A stretch of DNA of 50,531 bases, from contig JASDTB010000084.1 of NCBI GenBank assembly GCA_041441455.1, positions 1-50,531 on the forward strand, given 5' to 3'. Origin of the DNA: JAFIHK01 sp041441455 (GTDB lineage: Bacteria > Bacteroidota > Bacteroidia > Bacteroidales > UBA932). Numbering within the stretch: the stretch's first letter is position 1; each line of letters opens with the position of its first letter. The notes beneath the pieces were generated by a model. The model saw nothing but the letters and a program-made list of their open reading frames with translations, ran no database searches and had not been told where the DNA came from. The translations under genes and the position numbers were made by a program. Below, in pieces: positions 43,801 to 50,531 of the stretch.

Positions 43801-43924
43801 GAATATTCTCCATGGTTTGAACATTGCCTTCCAGCGCCTTATTCAAGAAAAGAAAAAGAACAATTCTGAATTAGCATTTTCCGACAAAGGAAAAATCGTA
43901 AAAATTAAAGCTTCGGAACTGTAA
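43769..43924 (+). CDS. 51-residue partner of the zeta-like kinase
   Basis: The ATG at 43769 lies within the end of the kinase gene in another frame and gives 51 residues: a helix rich in Glu, Arg and Leu (MSELETRQLRENILHGLNIA) and then FSDKGKIVKIKASEL, a beta-hairpin. Similar short proteins with the -GK-V-x-V-x-A-x-x-L ending lie beside many zeta-like kinases. This looks like a coupled partner, possibly an antitoxin or regulator, though it does not resemble epsilon antitoxin. It ends 10 bases before the M14 gene. Confidence 0.65.
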   Translation: MSELETRQLRENILHGLNIAFQRLIQEKKKNNSELAFSDKGKIVKIKASEL

Positions 43925-43934
43925 AACGAAAAAA

Positions 43935-45497
43935 ATGGTAAAAAAATACTTTACAATGCTGCTACTATCATTCTTGGGTAGCGGCTTTTTATTTGCTCAG
44001 ATTAAAGTGTCTGCTCAATTTGAAGGTGGCAATATTCAAGATTTTAAAATTAAAGACACTGCCATTCTCAAACTCTCTGATAAAGATTCAATCATTATTT
44101 TGAGTGCTCAAATTCTATCTCGTCCCGACCCTAGAAATCCTATTGACACCTCTCTTTCACCAAGTGCTAGATGGTATTACTTTAAACTTACAGGTGTAAA
44201 AGGAAAGCAAATGTTCATTAAAGTTCCTAATTCCGAAGTAATCAGACCTTTTTATTCTTACGACAATAAAGTATTTCAAAGGCTAGAAAAGTCTGAAAAC
44301 GTGATAAAGGGAACTATCAATAAGGTCTTCACAAAAGATACAGTCTATTTCAGCCATTTTATTCCTTACCTATATTCCAGAATAGTTGAAAAGGTATCGC
44401 AGTGGTCTCAACACCCTGATGTAAAAAAAGAGGTTATAGGAAAGAGTTCTCAGGGCAGAGATATCTTTATGCTCACAATTACTTCTAATAACAGTAATAA
44501 GGAGCCCAAAAAGGTTATATGGATTCACGGTCGCTCCCACCCTAGTGAATCACCTGCAAGTTGGCACTTAGAAGGGATGATTGAACAATTACTCAATAAT
44601 AGCGATTATTCAAAAGCTCTTAGAGAAAATTGCATCTTTTACATTGTCCCATTTATCAATCCCGATGGAGTGTATGGTGGATACTCTCGATCAATCGCAA
44701 ATGGAGTCAATATTGAGATTAATTGGGATCGTCCAGATTCTCTGACAATGCCAGAAGTAAAAGTTCTTAAAAAGACCCTTGAAAATGTTTTATCTAAGAA
44801 CAATATCGACGTTTTCTTAAACATGCACTCTCAGATTGCAAATTCAGTTACATATTGGATTCACGATGCAAAATCCACAACACCCGACTTTTTCAGAAAA
44901 CAGGTGCTATTTTCAAATTTAACTATAAATGGGAATCCTTATTACAAATCTGAACATCAATCATTTTCAGCTATTGCTCCAAGATATGCCGAAGGTTGGA
45001 TATGGAATAAGGTTGGAGAAAAGTCAATGGCTCTAACTTTTGAAACACCATATACTTACTACAACGAAAATCCAACTGGAGAGTGGGTTTCGATCGAAAA
45101 CCTTTATGAGCTTGCAAAACATTCGTTATATGCAATTAGTGATTATCTATTGTTAAATGCGCATGAGAGAGTCGTTGTCGATAATCCAATCGTTAGCAAA
45201 CAAAAGCTGAGTCTTAATAATGATAGCAAAATCATGTTTATCGGAGACAACTACATCCAAAGTTCAAAAGACAATGCAAAAATCACCTACCAAACTCCTG
45301 TTTTAAAGCAAGGTAATTATGAGGTATATAAATGGATCGCAGGTGAATGTAAGGAGATCTCAAAGAATGGAGAAAACATTTGGCAAAAATGTGATGAGAT
45401 CAACATCAGAAGAGATAAAAAAGTAAAATATAGAATAAAATTAGAAAATTCTGGAGACAAGGCAGATGCGCTTTTGTTTGTAAGAAAAAGTAATTAA
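43935..45497 (+). CDS. Exported M14 zinc carboxypeptidase
   Basis: This 520-residue protein has a signal peptide (residues 1-21, ending LFAQ). An N-terminal beta-sandwich of about 150 residues, as in cytosolic carboxypeptidase-like M14 members, precedes the catalytic domain. The zinc ligands are in HGRSHPSES (His and Glu) and LNMHSQ (His), NPDGVYGGYSRSIANGVNIEIN is the substrate site, and FETPYTYY provides the catalytic Glu. It probably trims C-terminal residues of peptides outside the cytosol. The small kinase partner ends 10 bases upstream. Confidence 0.9.
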   Translation: MVKKYFTMLLLSFLGSGFLFAQIKVSAQFEGGNIQDFKIKDTAILKLSDKDSIIILSAQILSRPDPRNPIDTSLSPSARWYYFKLTGVKGKQMFIKVPNSEVIRPFYSYDNKVFQRLEKSENVIKGTINKVFTKDTVYFSHFIPYLYSRIVEKVSQWSQHPDVKKEVIGKSSQGRDIFMLTITSNNSNKEPKKVIWIHGRSHPSESPASWHLEGMIEQLLNNSDYSKALRENCIFYIVPFINPDGVYGGYSRSIANGVNIEINWDRPDSLTMPEVKVLKKTLENVLSKNNIDVFLNMHSQIANSVTYWIHDAKSTTPDFFRKQVLFSNLTINGNPYYKSEHQSFSAIAPRYAEGWIWNKVGEKSMALTFETPYTYYNENPTGEWVSIENLYELAKHSLYAISDYLLLNAHERVVVDNPIVSKQKLSLNNDSKIMFIGDNYIQSSKDNAKITYQTPVLKQGNYEVYKWIAGECKEISKNGENIWQKCDEINIRRDKKVKYRIKLENSGDKADALLFVRKSN

Positions 45498-45514
45498 TTT
45501 TGTCTGTACTGTAT

Positions 45515-45587
45515 GCGGCAGTAGCTCAGTCGGTAGAGCATCAGCTTCCCAAGCTGAGGGTCGCGAGTTCGAGCCTCGTTTGCCGCT
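45515..45587 (+). tRNA. tRNA-Gly, anticodon CCC
   Basis: The 73-base cloverleaf is complete. Acceptor GCGGCAG pairs with TTGCCGC (one G-T), the D arm is GCTC/GAGC, the anticodon stem TCAGC/GCTGA holds loop TTCCCAA, and the T arm GCGAG/CTCGT has TTCGAGC. Anticodon CCC reads GGG. CCA is not encoded. Confidence 0.95.
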
Positions 45588-45607
45588 CTTGCAAATCAAC
45601 TATAATC

Positions 45608-45640
45608 AGCACCTTATTGACCTATAATCAGTAAGGTGCT
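45608..45640 (+). terminator. Hairpin between tRNA-Gly and tldD
   Basis: AGCACCTTATTGA (45608-45620) pairs with TCAGTAAGGTGCT (45628-45640), with one mismatch, around a CCTATAA loop. The following T content is moderate, so it may be a terminator for the tRNA transcript. Confidence 0.6.
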
Positions 45641-45654
45641 ATTAAATTATTTTT

Positions 45655-47076
45655 ATGACCGAAACCAACCAACTTCTTAATTTTTTTGGAGTAACGATTC
45701 AAGATCTTCAGAAGTTAATTTCAATTGCTCTTGAAGATGGAGGAGATTATGCTGATCTCTATTTCGAATATAGCACTGCAAATGAATTGTCTCTACGCGA
45801 TGGAGAAGTAAATGCAGCTGGATCGCATATCGATTATGGAATGGGAATCAGAGTCCTATCTGGTGATCAAACAGGGTACGCCTATACCGAAATCACAACA
45901 ATGCCTGAAATGATCAGAGCTGCAAAAGTAGCTGCGAAGATTGCCGAAGCAGGAAAAACTACCAAAATAGATACTGTCAACGTAACCGAACTTAAGTTTA
46001 ACAATGTTTATAAGGCTAAAAAAGAGTGGAAAGACTATTCTGTCTCAGATAAAATACCTTATTTACAAAAGATGAATGATAAAATCTTCGCTCTCGACAA
46101 TCGAGTAGTAAAGGTAATGGGAAGAATCTCAGATTCAGCTTCAGACGTTCTATTTTTCAACTCATTAGGGGTGCTTGCTGCCGACAGCCGACCAATGTCG
46201 TCAGTTATAGCAACGTGCATAATGGAAGAAAATGGCAAAACTGAAAACTCATCATCGTCGCGAAGTTTTAGAATGGGATTCGAAATGTTGTCAGACGATT
46301 TAATTGATGAGATCGCAAAAGAGGCAGTTGAGAGAGCATCATTTTTATTTGGTGCTATCCGTCCCGAAGGTGGTGAGGTGCCTGTTGTGATGGGAGCCGG
46401 AGGTTCTGGAATTCTGCTGCATGAAGCAATTGGACATGCATTTGAAGCGGATTTTAATAGACTTAATACCTCCATTTTTGCAGACAAATTGGGAAAGAGA
46501 ATCTGTTCTAAAAAGATCTCAGTTATTGACGACGGAACTATTGAAGGAAATCGAGGGAGTGTGAATTTTGACGACGAAGGAGTCCTAGGACAAAAAACAT
46601 ATATGGTAAAAGATGGAATTCTGACCTCCTATTTACACGATCGGATTAGTGCCTCCTACTATAAAACAGCTCCGACCGGGAATGGCAGACGAGAGTCATT
46701 CAGATATATGCCACTTCCCAGGATGAGGGCAACCTATATGGAGAGTGGAGATTCTAAAGAGGAAGAGCTGATTAAGTCAGTAAAAAAAGGGGTGTACGTC
46801 GACAACTTTTCTAATGGTCAAGTACAAATTGGGGCAGGAGATTTCACATTCTATGTAAAGTCTGGATACTTGATCGAAAATGGCAAATTGACACAACCTA
46901 TCAAAGATATCAATATTATTGGAAATGGTCCTGAAGCTCTTGCATCCATTTCGGCTGTTGCAGATAATAATAGAATAGATAATGGAACTTGGACATGCGG
47001 AAAGGAGCAATACTGTCCTGTCTCTTGTGGAATGCCATCTGTTTTAGTAGATAAGTTAACTGTGGGAGGAATTTAA
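45655..47076 (+). CDS. tldD: TldD metalloprotease subunit
   Basis: This 473-residue protein is the zinc-bearing half of the TldD/TldE protease: HEAIGHAFEAD gives H256, E257 and H261 of the HExxxH motif, and CPVSCGMPSV near the end supplies a Cys ligand. TldD/TldE degrades unfolded peptides and processes microcin precursors in other bacteria. Its partner starts two bases after its stop. Confidence 0.95.
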   Translation: MTETNQLLNFFGVTIQDLQKLISIALEDGGDYADLYFEYSTANELSLRDGEVNAAGSHIDYGMGIRVLSGDQTGYAYTEITTMPEMIRAAKVAAKIAEAGKTTKIDTVNVTELKFNNVYKAKKEWKDYSVSDKIPYLQKMNDKIFALDNRVVKVMGRISDSASDVLFFNSLGVLAADSRPMSSVIATCIMEENGKTENSSSSRSFRMGFEMLSDDLIDEIAKEAVERASFLFGAIRPEGGEVPVVMGAGGSGILLHEAIGHAFEADFNRLNTSIFADKLGKRICSKKISVIDDGTIEGNRGSVNFDDEGVLGQKTYMVKDGILTSYLHDRISASYYKTAPTGNGRRESFRYMPLPRMRATYMESGDSKEEELIKSVKKGVYVDNFSNGQVQIGAGDFTFYVKSGYLIENGKLTQPIKDINIIGNGPEALASISAVADNNRIDNGTWTCGKEQYCPVSCGMPSVLVDKLTVGGI

Positions 47077-47077
47077 G

Positions 47078-48421
47078 ATGAGAGAACATAACCAAAACAC
47101 ATTGAAAGATGCTGCTTCTTATGCACTTACATGTGCAATTAAAAACGGCTGTACAGCAGCGAGAATAAGCCTGAATATCAATACACAAAGTTCATACTCA
47201 GTAAGAAATCACAAACTTGACAGACTACAGCAAGCTGCAGGCTCTTCTCTTTTCATTCAGCTATTTATCGACAATCGATATGGAACATTCTCAACTAACA
47301 GAATAGAAAAAACCGAATTGGACGATTTTATAAAGAAAGGTTGCGAAGCTACAAAACTATTAGCGCCAGATGTATTAAGGTCACTTCCAGACTCTTCACT
47401 GTACTATAAAGAGTCTTTAGAGTCTTTAAATCAATATGATTCAAAGTATGAACTACTACAGCCTATAGATAAAAAAGAGCTTGCGTTCAAGGTCTCTGAT
47501 GAAATTTTTGGTAAAGATTCTCGCATTATTTCTGTGAACACAGAATTTGGAGACTCATACGACTTTTTCTACATGTTAGATTCTCAAGGATTTGAAGGAA
47601 CCACAGAACAAACCACATTTACTGTCAGCGCAGAATGTTCTGTAAAAGGTAGAGGTGATGCTAGACCCGAAGCATGGTGGTACGAGAGTTCTATGTTTTA
47701 TGATGACCTAATGAAGAGTGGTTGTGGTGAAAAAGCTCTTCAAAGGGCATTAGACAGATTGAATCCTAAAAAAATGAAGAGCGGCAAGTATCATATGGTT
47801 GTTGAAAACAGCGTATCAAGCCGTCTTGTTGCACCTATTATTTCTGCACTGAACGGAGCCTCTATTCAACAAAAGAACTCATTTTTGACAGATACTCTTG
47901 GGAAAAGACTCTTTGGAACGAATGTCAATTTTTATGATGACGCCCATAATCCTAAGGCATCTGGAGCTCGATATTTTGACAGCGAAGGAATTGCTACAAA
48001 ACCGATGGGAATCGTTACCGAAGGATCAATCGACACATATTTTATAAATAGTTATATGTCGAAAAAGCTCTCAATGCCTGTTACAATTGAGGGACCGTCT
48101 GTTTTAACGTGTTTTACACAGAGAAGCAAAAACTCAAACACAACATATTTAGATTTATTGTCTCAAACCAATAAAGGAATCTTCGTCACAGGCTTCAATG
48201 GTGGAAATTGCAATAGCTCAACTGGTGACTTTTCTTTTGGGGTTCAAGGTTTTTGGTTCGAAAATGGAAAAATCCTACATCCAATCAAAGAGATGAATGT
48301 AACTGGAAATATCGTAGATTTATGGAACAATCTGATTGAGGCTGGCGATGATCCTAGATGGAGTTCAAGATGGCTAATACCATCACTTGCTTTTTCGGAT
48401 GTAAGCTTTAGCGGAATATAA
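47078..48421 (+). CDS. tldE: TldE/PmbA-like subunit
   Basis: This 447-residue paralogue of TldD lacks HExxxH, as expected for the TldE/PmbA half that completes the heterodimer tunnel. NNARISLNINTQSSYSVRNH-like text near the start (ISLNINTQSSYSVRNHKLDR) and GNCNSSTGDFSFGVQGFWFENG near the end are typical. It starts two bases after tldD and is translated with it. Confidence 0.9.
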   Translation: MREHNQNTLKDAASYALTCAIKNGCTAARISLNINTQSSYSVRNHKLDRLQQAAGSSLFIQLFIDNRYGTFSTNRIEKTELDDFIKKGCEATKLLAPDVLRSLPDSSLYYKESLESLNQYDSKYELLQPIDKKELAFKVSDEIFGKDSRIISVNTEFGDSYDFFYMLDSQGFEGTTEQTTFTVSAECSVKGRGDARPEAWWYESSMFYDDLMKSGCGEKALQRALDRLNPKKMKSGKYHMVVENSVSSRLVAPIISALNGASIQQKNSFLTDTLGKRLFGTNVNFYDDAHNPKASGARYFDSEGIATKPMGIVTEGSIDTYFINSYMSKKLSMPVTIEGPSVLTCFTQRSKNSNTTYLDLLSQTNKGIFVTGFNGGNCNSSTGDFSFGVQGFWFENGKILHPIKEMNVTGNIVDLWNNLIEAGDDPRWSSRWLIPSLAFSDVSFSGI

Positions 48422-48441
48422 CTAAGCAACTAAACTATAAT

Positions 48442-49866
48442 ATGAAAAGACCATCACTTCTACTCTCATTTACTCCATTTGTTATTTTGATTGCCATCAT
48501 ATCATTTGGTGTGAGAATGTTCGGCGATGAAATTACTGCTGGGCCATCTCAGATAGCATTATTATTCAGCGCAATAGTAAGCTCATTGATTGCAATGTAC
48601 TATCTTAAAGTTCCTTGGGAAAAGATTGAAGAGGGAATGATGGACAATCTATCTAAAACAGGTTCTGCAATCTTTATATTGCTTATGATTGGTGCACTTA
48701 CAGGTTCTTGGATGATGAGTGGAATTGTTCCTACAATGATCTACTATGGACTAAAATTGATACACCCTTCTGTCTTTCTATTAACTATTTTTATACTCAC
48801 AGGTTGTGTCTCTTTGATGGTTGGAAGTTCTTGGACAACAATTGGAACCGTTGGAGTTGCAATGTTAACTGCTGGTCAAATAATGGGTTATTCTACCCCC
48901 CTACTTGCTGGAGCAATAATATCAGGAGCATATTTTGGAGACAAAATCTCTCCACTTTCCGATACTACAAATTTAGCCGCATCCATAGCGGGAGTTGAAC
49001 TATACAAACATGTTAAATACATGCTGTACACAACTGTTCCTGCGATTATTATAACCGCTGTTATTTTTGGAATTATAGGAATATTTAGCGAAGTATCTGC
49101 GTCTTCTAACATTGATCTACATATTGGAGCATTAAATAGTACATTTTTAATCTCTCCTTGGCTTCTACTTGTTCCTGCGGCTACTATCTACATGATTGTA
49201 AAAAAAATGCCTCCTGTAGTAACCCTATTTCTTTCAGCATTAGCTGGTGCTGTCGTTGCATGCATCTTTCAGCCTGAGGTATGCTCTCAAATCAATCAAA
49301 ATCAGTCAGGATGGTTTTCTGGATCATTGTATTCATCACTTAAAATGCTATCAGGAGAAGTTAGTCTTAATACAGGAGATGCGCTTCTTGATTCACTTAC
49401 CTCGACAAGTGGCATGGCTGGAATGTTAGATACAGTCTGGTTAATCCTTTGTGTTGTTGTATTTGGAGGAGTTATGCAAGCAAGCGGAATGATTCAGGTT
49501 ATTACCGAAAAATTGGTATCAATGATTCGATCTACTGTAAGCTTAGTATCGGCTACTGTAGGAGCCTGTATTTTTGTCAATTTAACATTATCGGACCAAT
49601 ACATGGGTATTCTAATTCCTGGAAAGATGTTCTCAGAAACTTATAACAAAAAAGGATTAAGGCCTGAATTATTAAGCAGAACCTTGGAAGATGGTTCAAC
49701 AGTTACTTCAGTGTTAATTCCTTGGAATACTTGCGGGATTGTCCAATCATCTGTACTTAATGTAGCTACATTAGCTTATCTACCATATTGTTTTTTCAAT
49801 CTTATGACTCCAATAATAACAATTATTGTTGCTGCAATAGGATATAAGATTGAAAAGAAAAATTAG
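48442..49866 (+). CDS. nhaC: NhaC family Na+/H+ antiporter
   Basis: This 474-residue protein has about 11-12 membrane helices. SSWTTIGTVGVAM, GAYFGDKISPLSDTTNLAAS and LEDGSTVTSVLIPWNTCGIVQS are the NhaC hallmarks. The Asp residues of GDKISPLSD are expected to bind Na+. It exports Na+ in exchange for H+, and some relatives exchange malate or lactate instead. It lies 20 bases after tldE. Confidence 0.93.
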   Translation: MKRPSLLLSFTPFVILIAIISFGVRMFGDEITAGPSQIALLFSAIVSSLIAMYYLKVPWEKIEEGMMDNLSKTGSAIFILLMIGALTGSWMMSGIVPTMIYYGLKLIHPSVFLLTIFILTGCVSLMVGSSWTTIGTVGVAMLTAGQIMGYSTPLLAGAIISGAYFGDKISPLSDTTNLAASIAGVELYKHVKYMLYTTVPAIIITAVIFGIIGIFSEVSASSNIDLHIGALNSTFLISPWLLLVPAATIYMIVKKMPPVVTLFLSALAGAVVACIFQPEVCSQINQNQSGWFSGSLYSSLKMLSGEVSLNTGDALLDSLTSTSGMAGMLDTVWLILCVVVFGGVMQASGMIQVITEKLVSMIRSTVSLVSATVGACIFVNLTLSDQYMGILIPGKMFSETYNKKGLRPELLSRTLEDGSTVTSVLIPWNTCGIVQSSVLNVATLAYLPYCFFNLMTPIITIIVAAIGYKIEKKN

Positions 49867-49869
49867 CAC

Positions 49870-49877
49870 TATATTTG
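49870..49877 (+). promoter_or_regulatory. -7 box for the FKBP gene
   Basis: TATATTTG fits the Bacteroidota -7 box 34 bases before the ATG. The TTG at 49850-49852 is 17 bases upstream, slightly short for a -33 box. Confidence 0.5.
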
Positions 49878-49910
49878 CATGTTCATTTTTTTTAATTTAA
49901 TATTTTTATA

Positions 49911-50447
49911 ATGGAAATCAGTACAAACAAAGTTGTAGCACTATCATATACTCTTGTTGTTGACGGAGATGTGATTGAAACAGTAACAGCAGAGAATCCA
50001 ATGCAGTTTATTTTCGGAACAGGTTATCTTCTTCCAAAATTCGAAGAAAATGTTTCTGGCAAAGTAGTTGGTGACTCTTTTGATTTCAAGTTGTCTGCAA
50101 AAGAGGGATACGGCGAAGAAAATCCCGATGCCATAGTTGAATTACCTGTTGATATTTTCAAAATTGATGGTCAAATTGAAGAGGGTCTTCTAACTGTAGG
50201 AAATGTTCTTCCTATGCAAGATTCTGATGGAAACAGACTTCAAGGTACAATTGACGAAATTAAAGACGATGTTGTTGTTATGAACTTCAATCACCCACTT
50301 GCTGGTTCTGAACTTCACTTTACAGGTTCAGTTGTATCGGTAAGAGAGGCTACTGAAAGCGAGTTGAAGAATGGTCTTTTCAACGAAAAGGCAGCATCTT
50401 CTTGCAGCAGTGGTTCATGTTCATCATGCGGCTGCGGTTGCGAATAA
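49911..50447 (+). CDS. slyD: SlyD-like FKBP peptidyl-prolyl isomerase with cysteine-rich tail
   Basis: This 178-residue protein catalyses proline cis-trans isomerisation and acts as a folding chaperone. MEISTNKVVALSYTLVVDGD, PMQFIFGTGYLLPKFEENV and AKEGYGEENPDAIVELPVDIF form the FKBP domain with the insert-in-flap layout. The C-terminal 20 residues carry six Cys (CSSGSCSSCGCGCE) instead of the usual His-rich tail. They should bind a soft metal such as Ni, Cu or Zn. The start is clear and a terminator follows. Confidence 0.92.
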   Translation: MEISTNKVVALSYTLVVDGDVIETVTAENPMQFIFGTGYLLPKFEENVSGKVVGDSFDFKLSAKEGYGEENPDAIVELPVDIFKIDGQIEEGLLTVGNVLPMQDSDGNRLQGTIDEIKDDVVVMNFNHPLAGSELHFTGSVVSVREATESELKNGLFNEKAASSCSSGSCSSCGCGCE

Positions 50448-50477
50448 TTTGCAAATAAGTAATTAGTCTTATACTTA

Positions 50478-50522
50478 AAGAGGGTGACTAAAAAGAGATT
50501 TTTTAGTTACCTTCTTTTTTAT
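50478..50522 (+). terminator. Rho-independent terminator after the FKBP gene
   Basis: AAGAGGGTGACTAAAAA (50478-50494) pairs with TTTTTAGTTACCTTCTT (about 50500-50516) with two G-T pairs, then T residues follow. It ends the last gene in the window. Confidence 0.85.
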
Positions 50523-50531
50523 TTTTAAGCG

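Noticed and set aside
46059..46487. 142-residue ORF antisense to tldD
   Set aside because: It covers the HExxxH region of tldD on the other strand and has no independent support.
1..50531. CRISPR array, prophage, insertion sequence or integron
   Set aside because: No regularly spaced repeats, transposase, integrase or phage structural genes were seen; gene content is mostly core metabolism.

Overview
The window is about 36% GC by eye and reads as a chromosome segment of an anaerobic member of the Bacteroidota, most likely Bacteroidales. The evidence is the set of Bacteroidota-type promoters (TTTG, about 19 bases, then TAnnTTTG), the DUF4301, DUF721 and OadG-with-lamin-tail families, the TonB-receptor style, a BlaR1/TonB hybrid, an Na+ methylmalonyl-CoA decarboxylase and a V-type ATPase in the layout E-DUF2764-A-B-D-I-K. 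A run of exactly 100 N at 39576-39675 shows this is a scaffolded draft, so single-base frameshifts could be assembly errors. Most of the window is core genome. No CRISPR, phage or insertion sequence was seen.

Layout. 1-4.4 kb (minus strand): a partial exported protein, a lipoprotein/M23 peptidase gene split by a frameshift, a membrane protein and an M28 aminopeptidase with a PDZ domain. 4.5-11.4 kb (plus): an ABC ATPase, permease and YtrA-type GntR regulator, then two tandem TonB-receptor-like outer-membrane proteins; the second is a pseudogene that lost most of its plug. 11.4-15.4 kb (minus): folD, ffh, a TetR regulator and lysA. 15.5-17.3 kb (plus): a deoxyhypusine-synthase-like enzyme and an FMN-binding lipoprotein. 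17.3-21.3 kb (minus): recF, DUF721, pdxB and a DUF4301 protein that resembles a UDP-sugar pyrophosphorylase.

21.4-27.5 kb (plus): a TPR protein, YebC, then methylmalonyl-CoA epimerase and the four subunits of the Na+-pumping methylmalonyl-CoA decarboxylase. 27.6-34.8 kb: the complete V-ATPase operon. The rotor protein keeps every Na+ ligand known from Enterococcus NtpK, so the two neighbouring operons probably share one sodium circuit: decarboxylation exports Na+, the ATPase exchanges it with ATP, and the NhaC antiporter at 48.4 kb could link it to protons. 34.9-38.6 kb: a phosphohexomutase, a signal-less NamZ (DUF1343), a Bax-inhibitor-like protein and ribosomal protein L31.

38.7-42.2 kb: a stand-alone acyltransferase, the assembly gap, a truncated GNAT protein, a BlaR1-type M56 peptidase with its BlaI repressor, and a small lipoprotein. 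42.4-50.5 kb (plus): a TIGR02757 protein, a zeta-type kinase with a 51-residue partner, an M14 carboxypeptidase, tRNA-Gly(CCC), the TldD/TldE pair, NhaC and a SlyD-like isomerase with a cysteine tail.

I see no wholly new multi-gene system. The best leads are DUF2764 as the missing V-ATPase subunit C, the DUF4301 protein as a nucleotidyltransferase, the zeta-kinase/small-protein pair, and the two broken genes.
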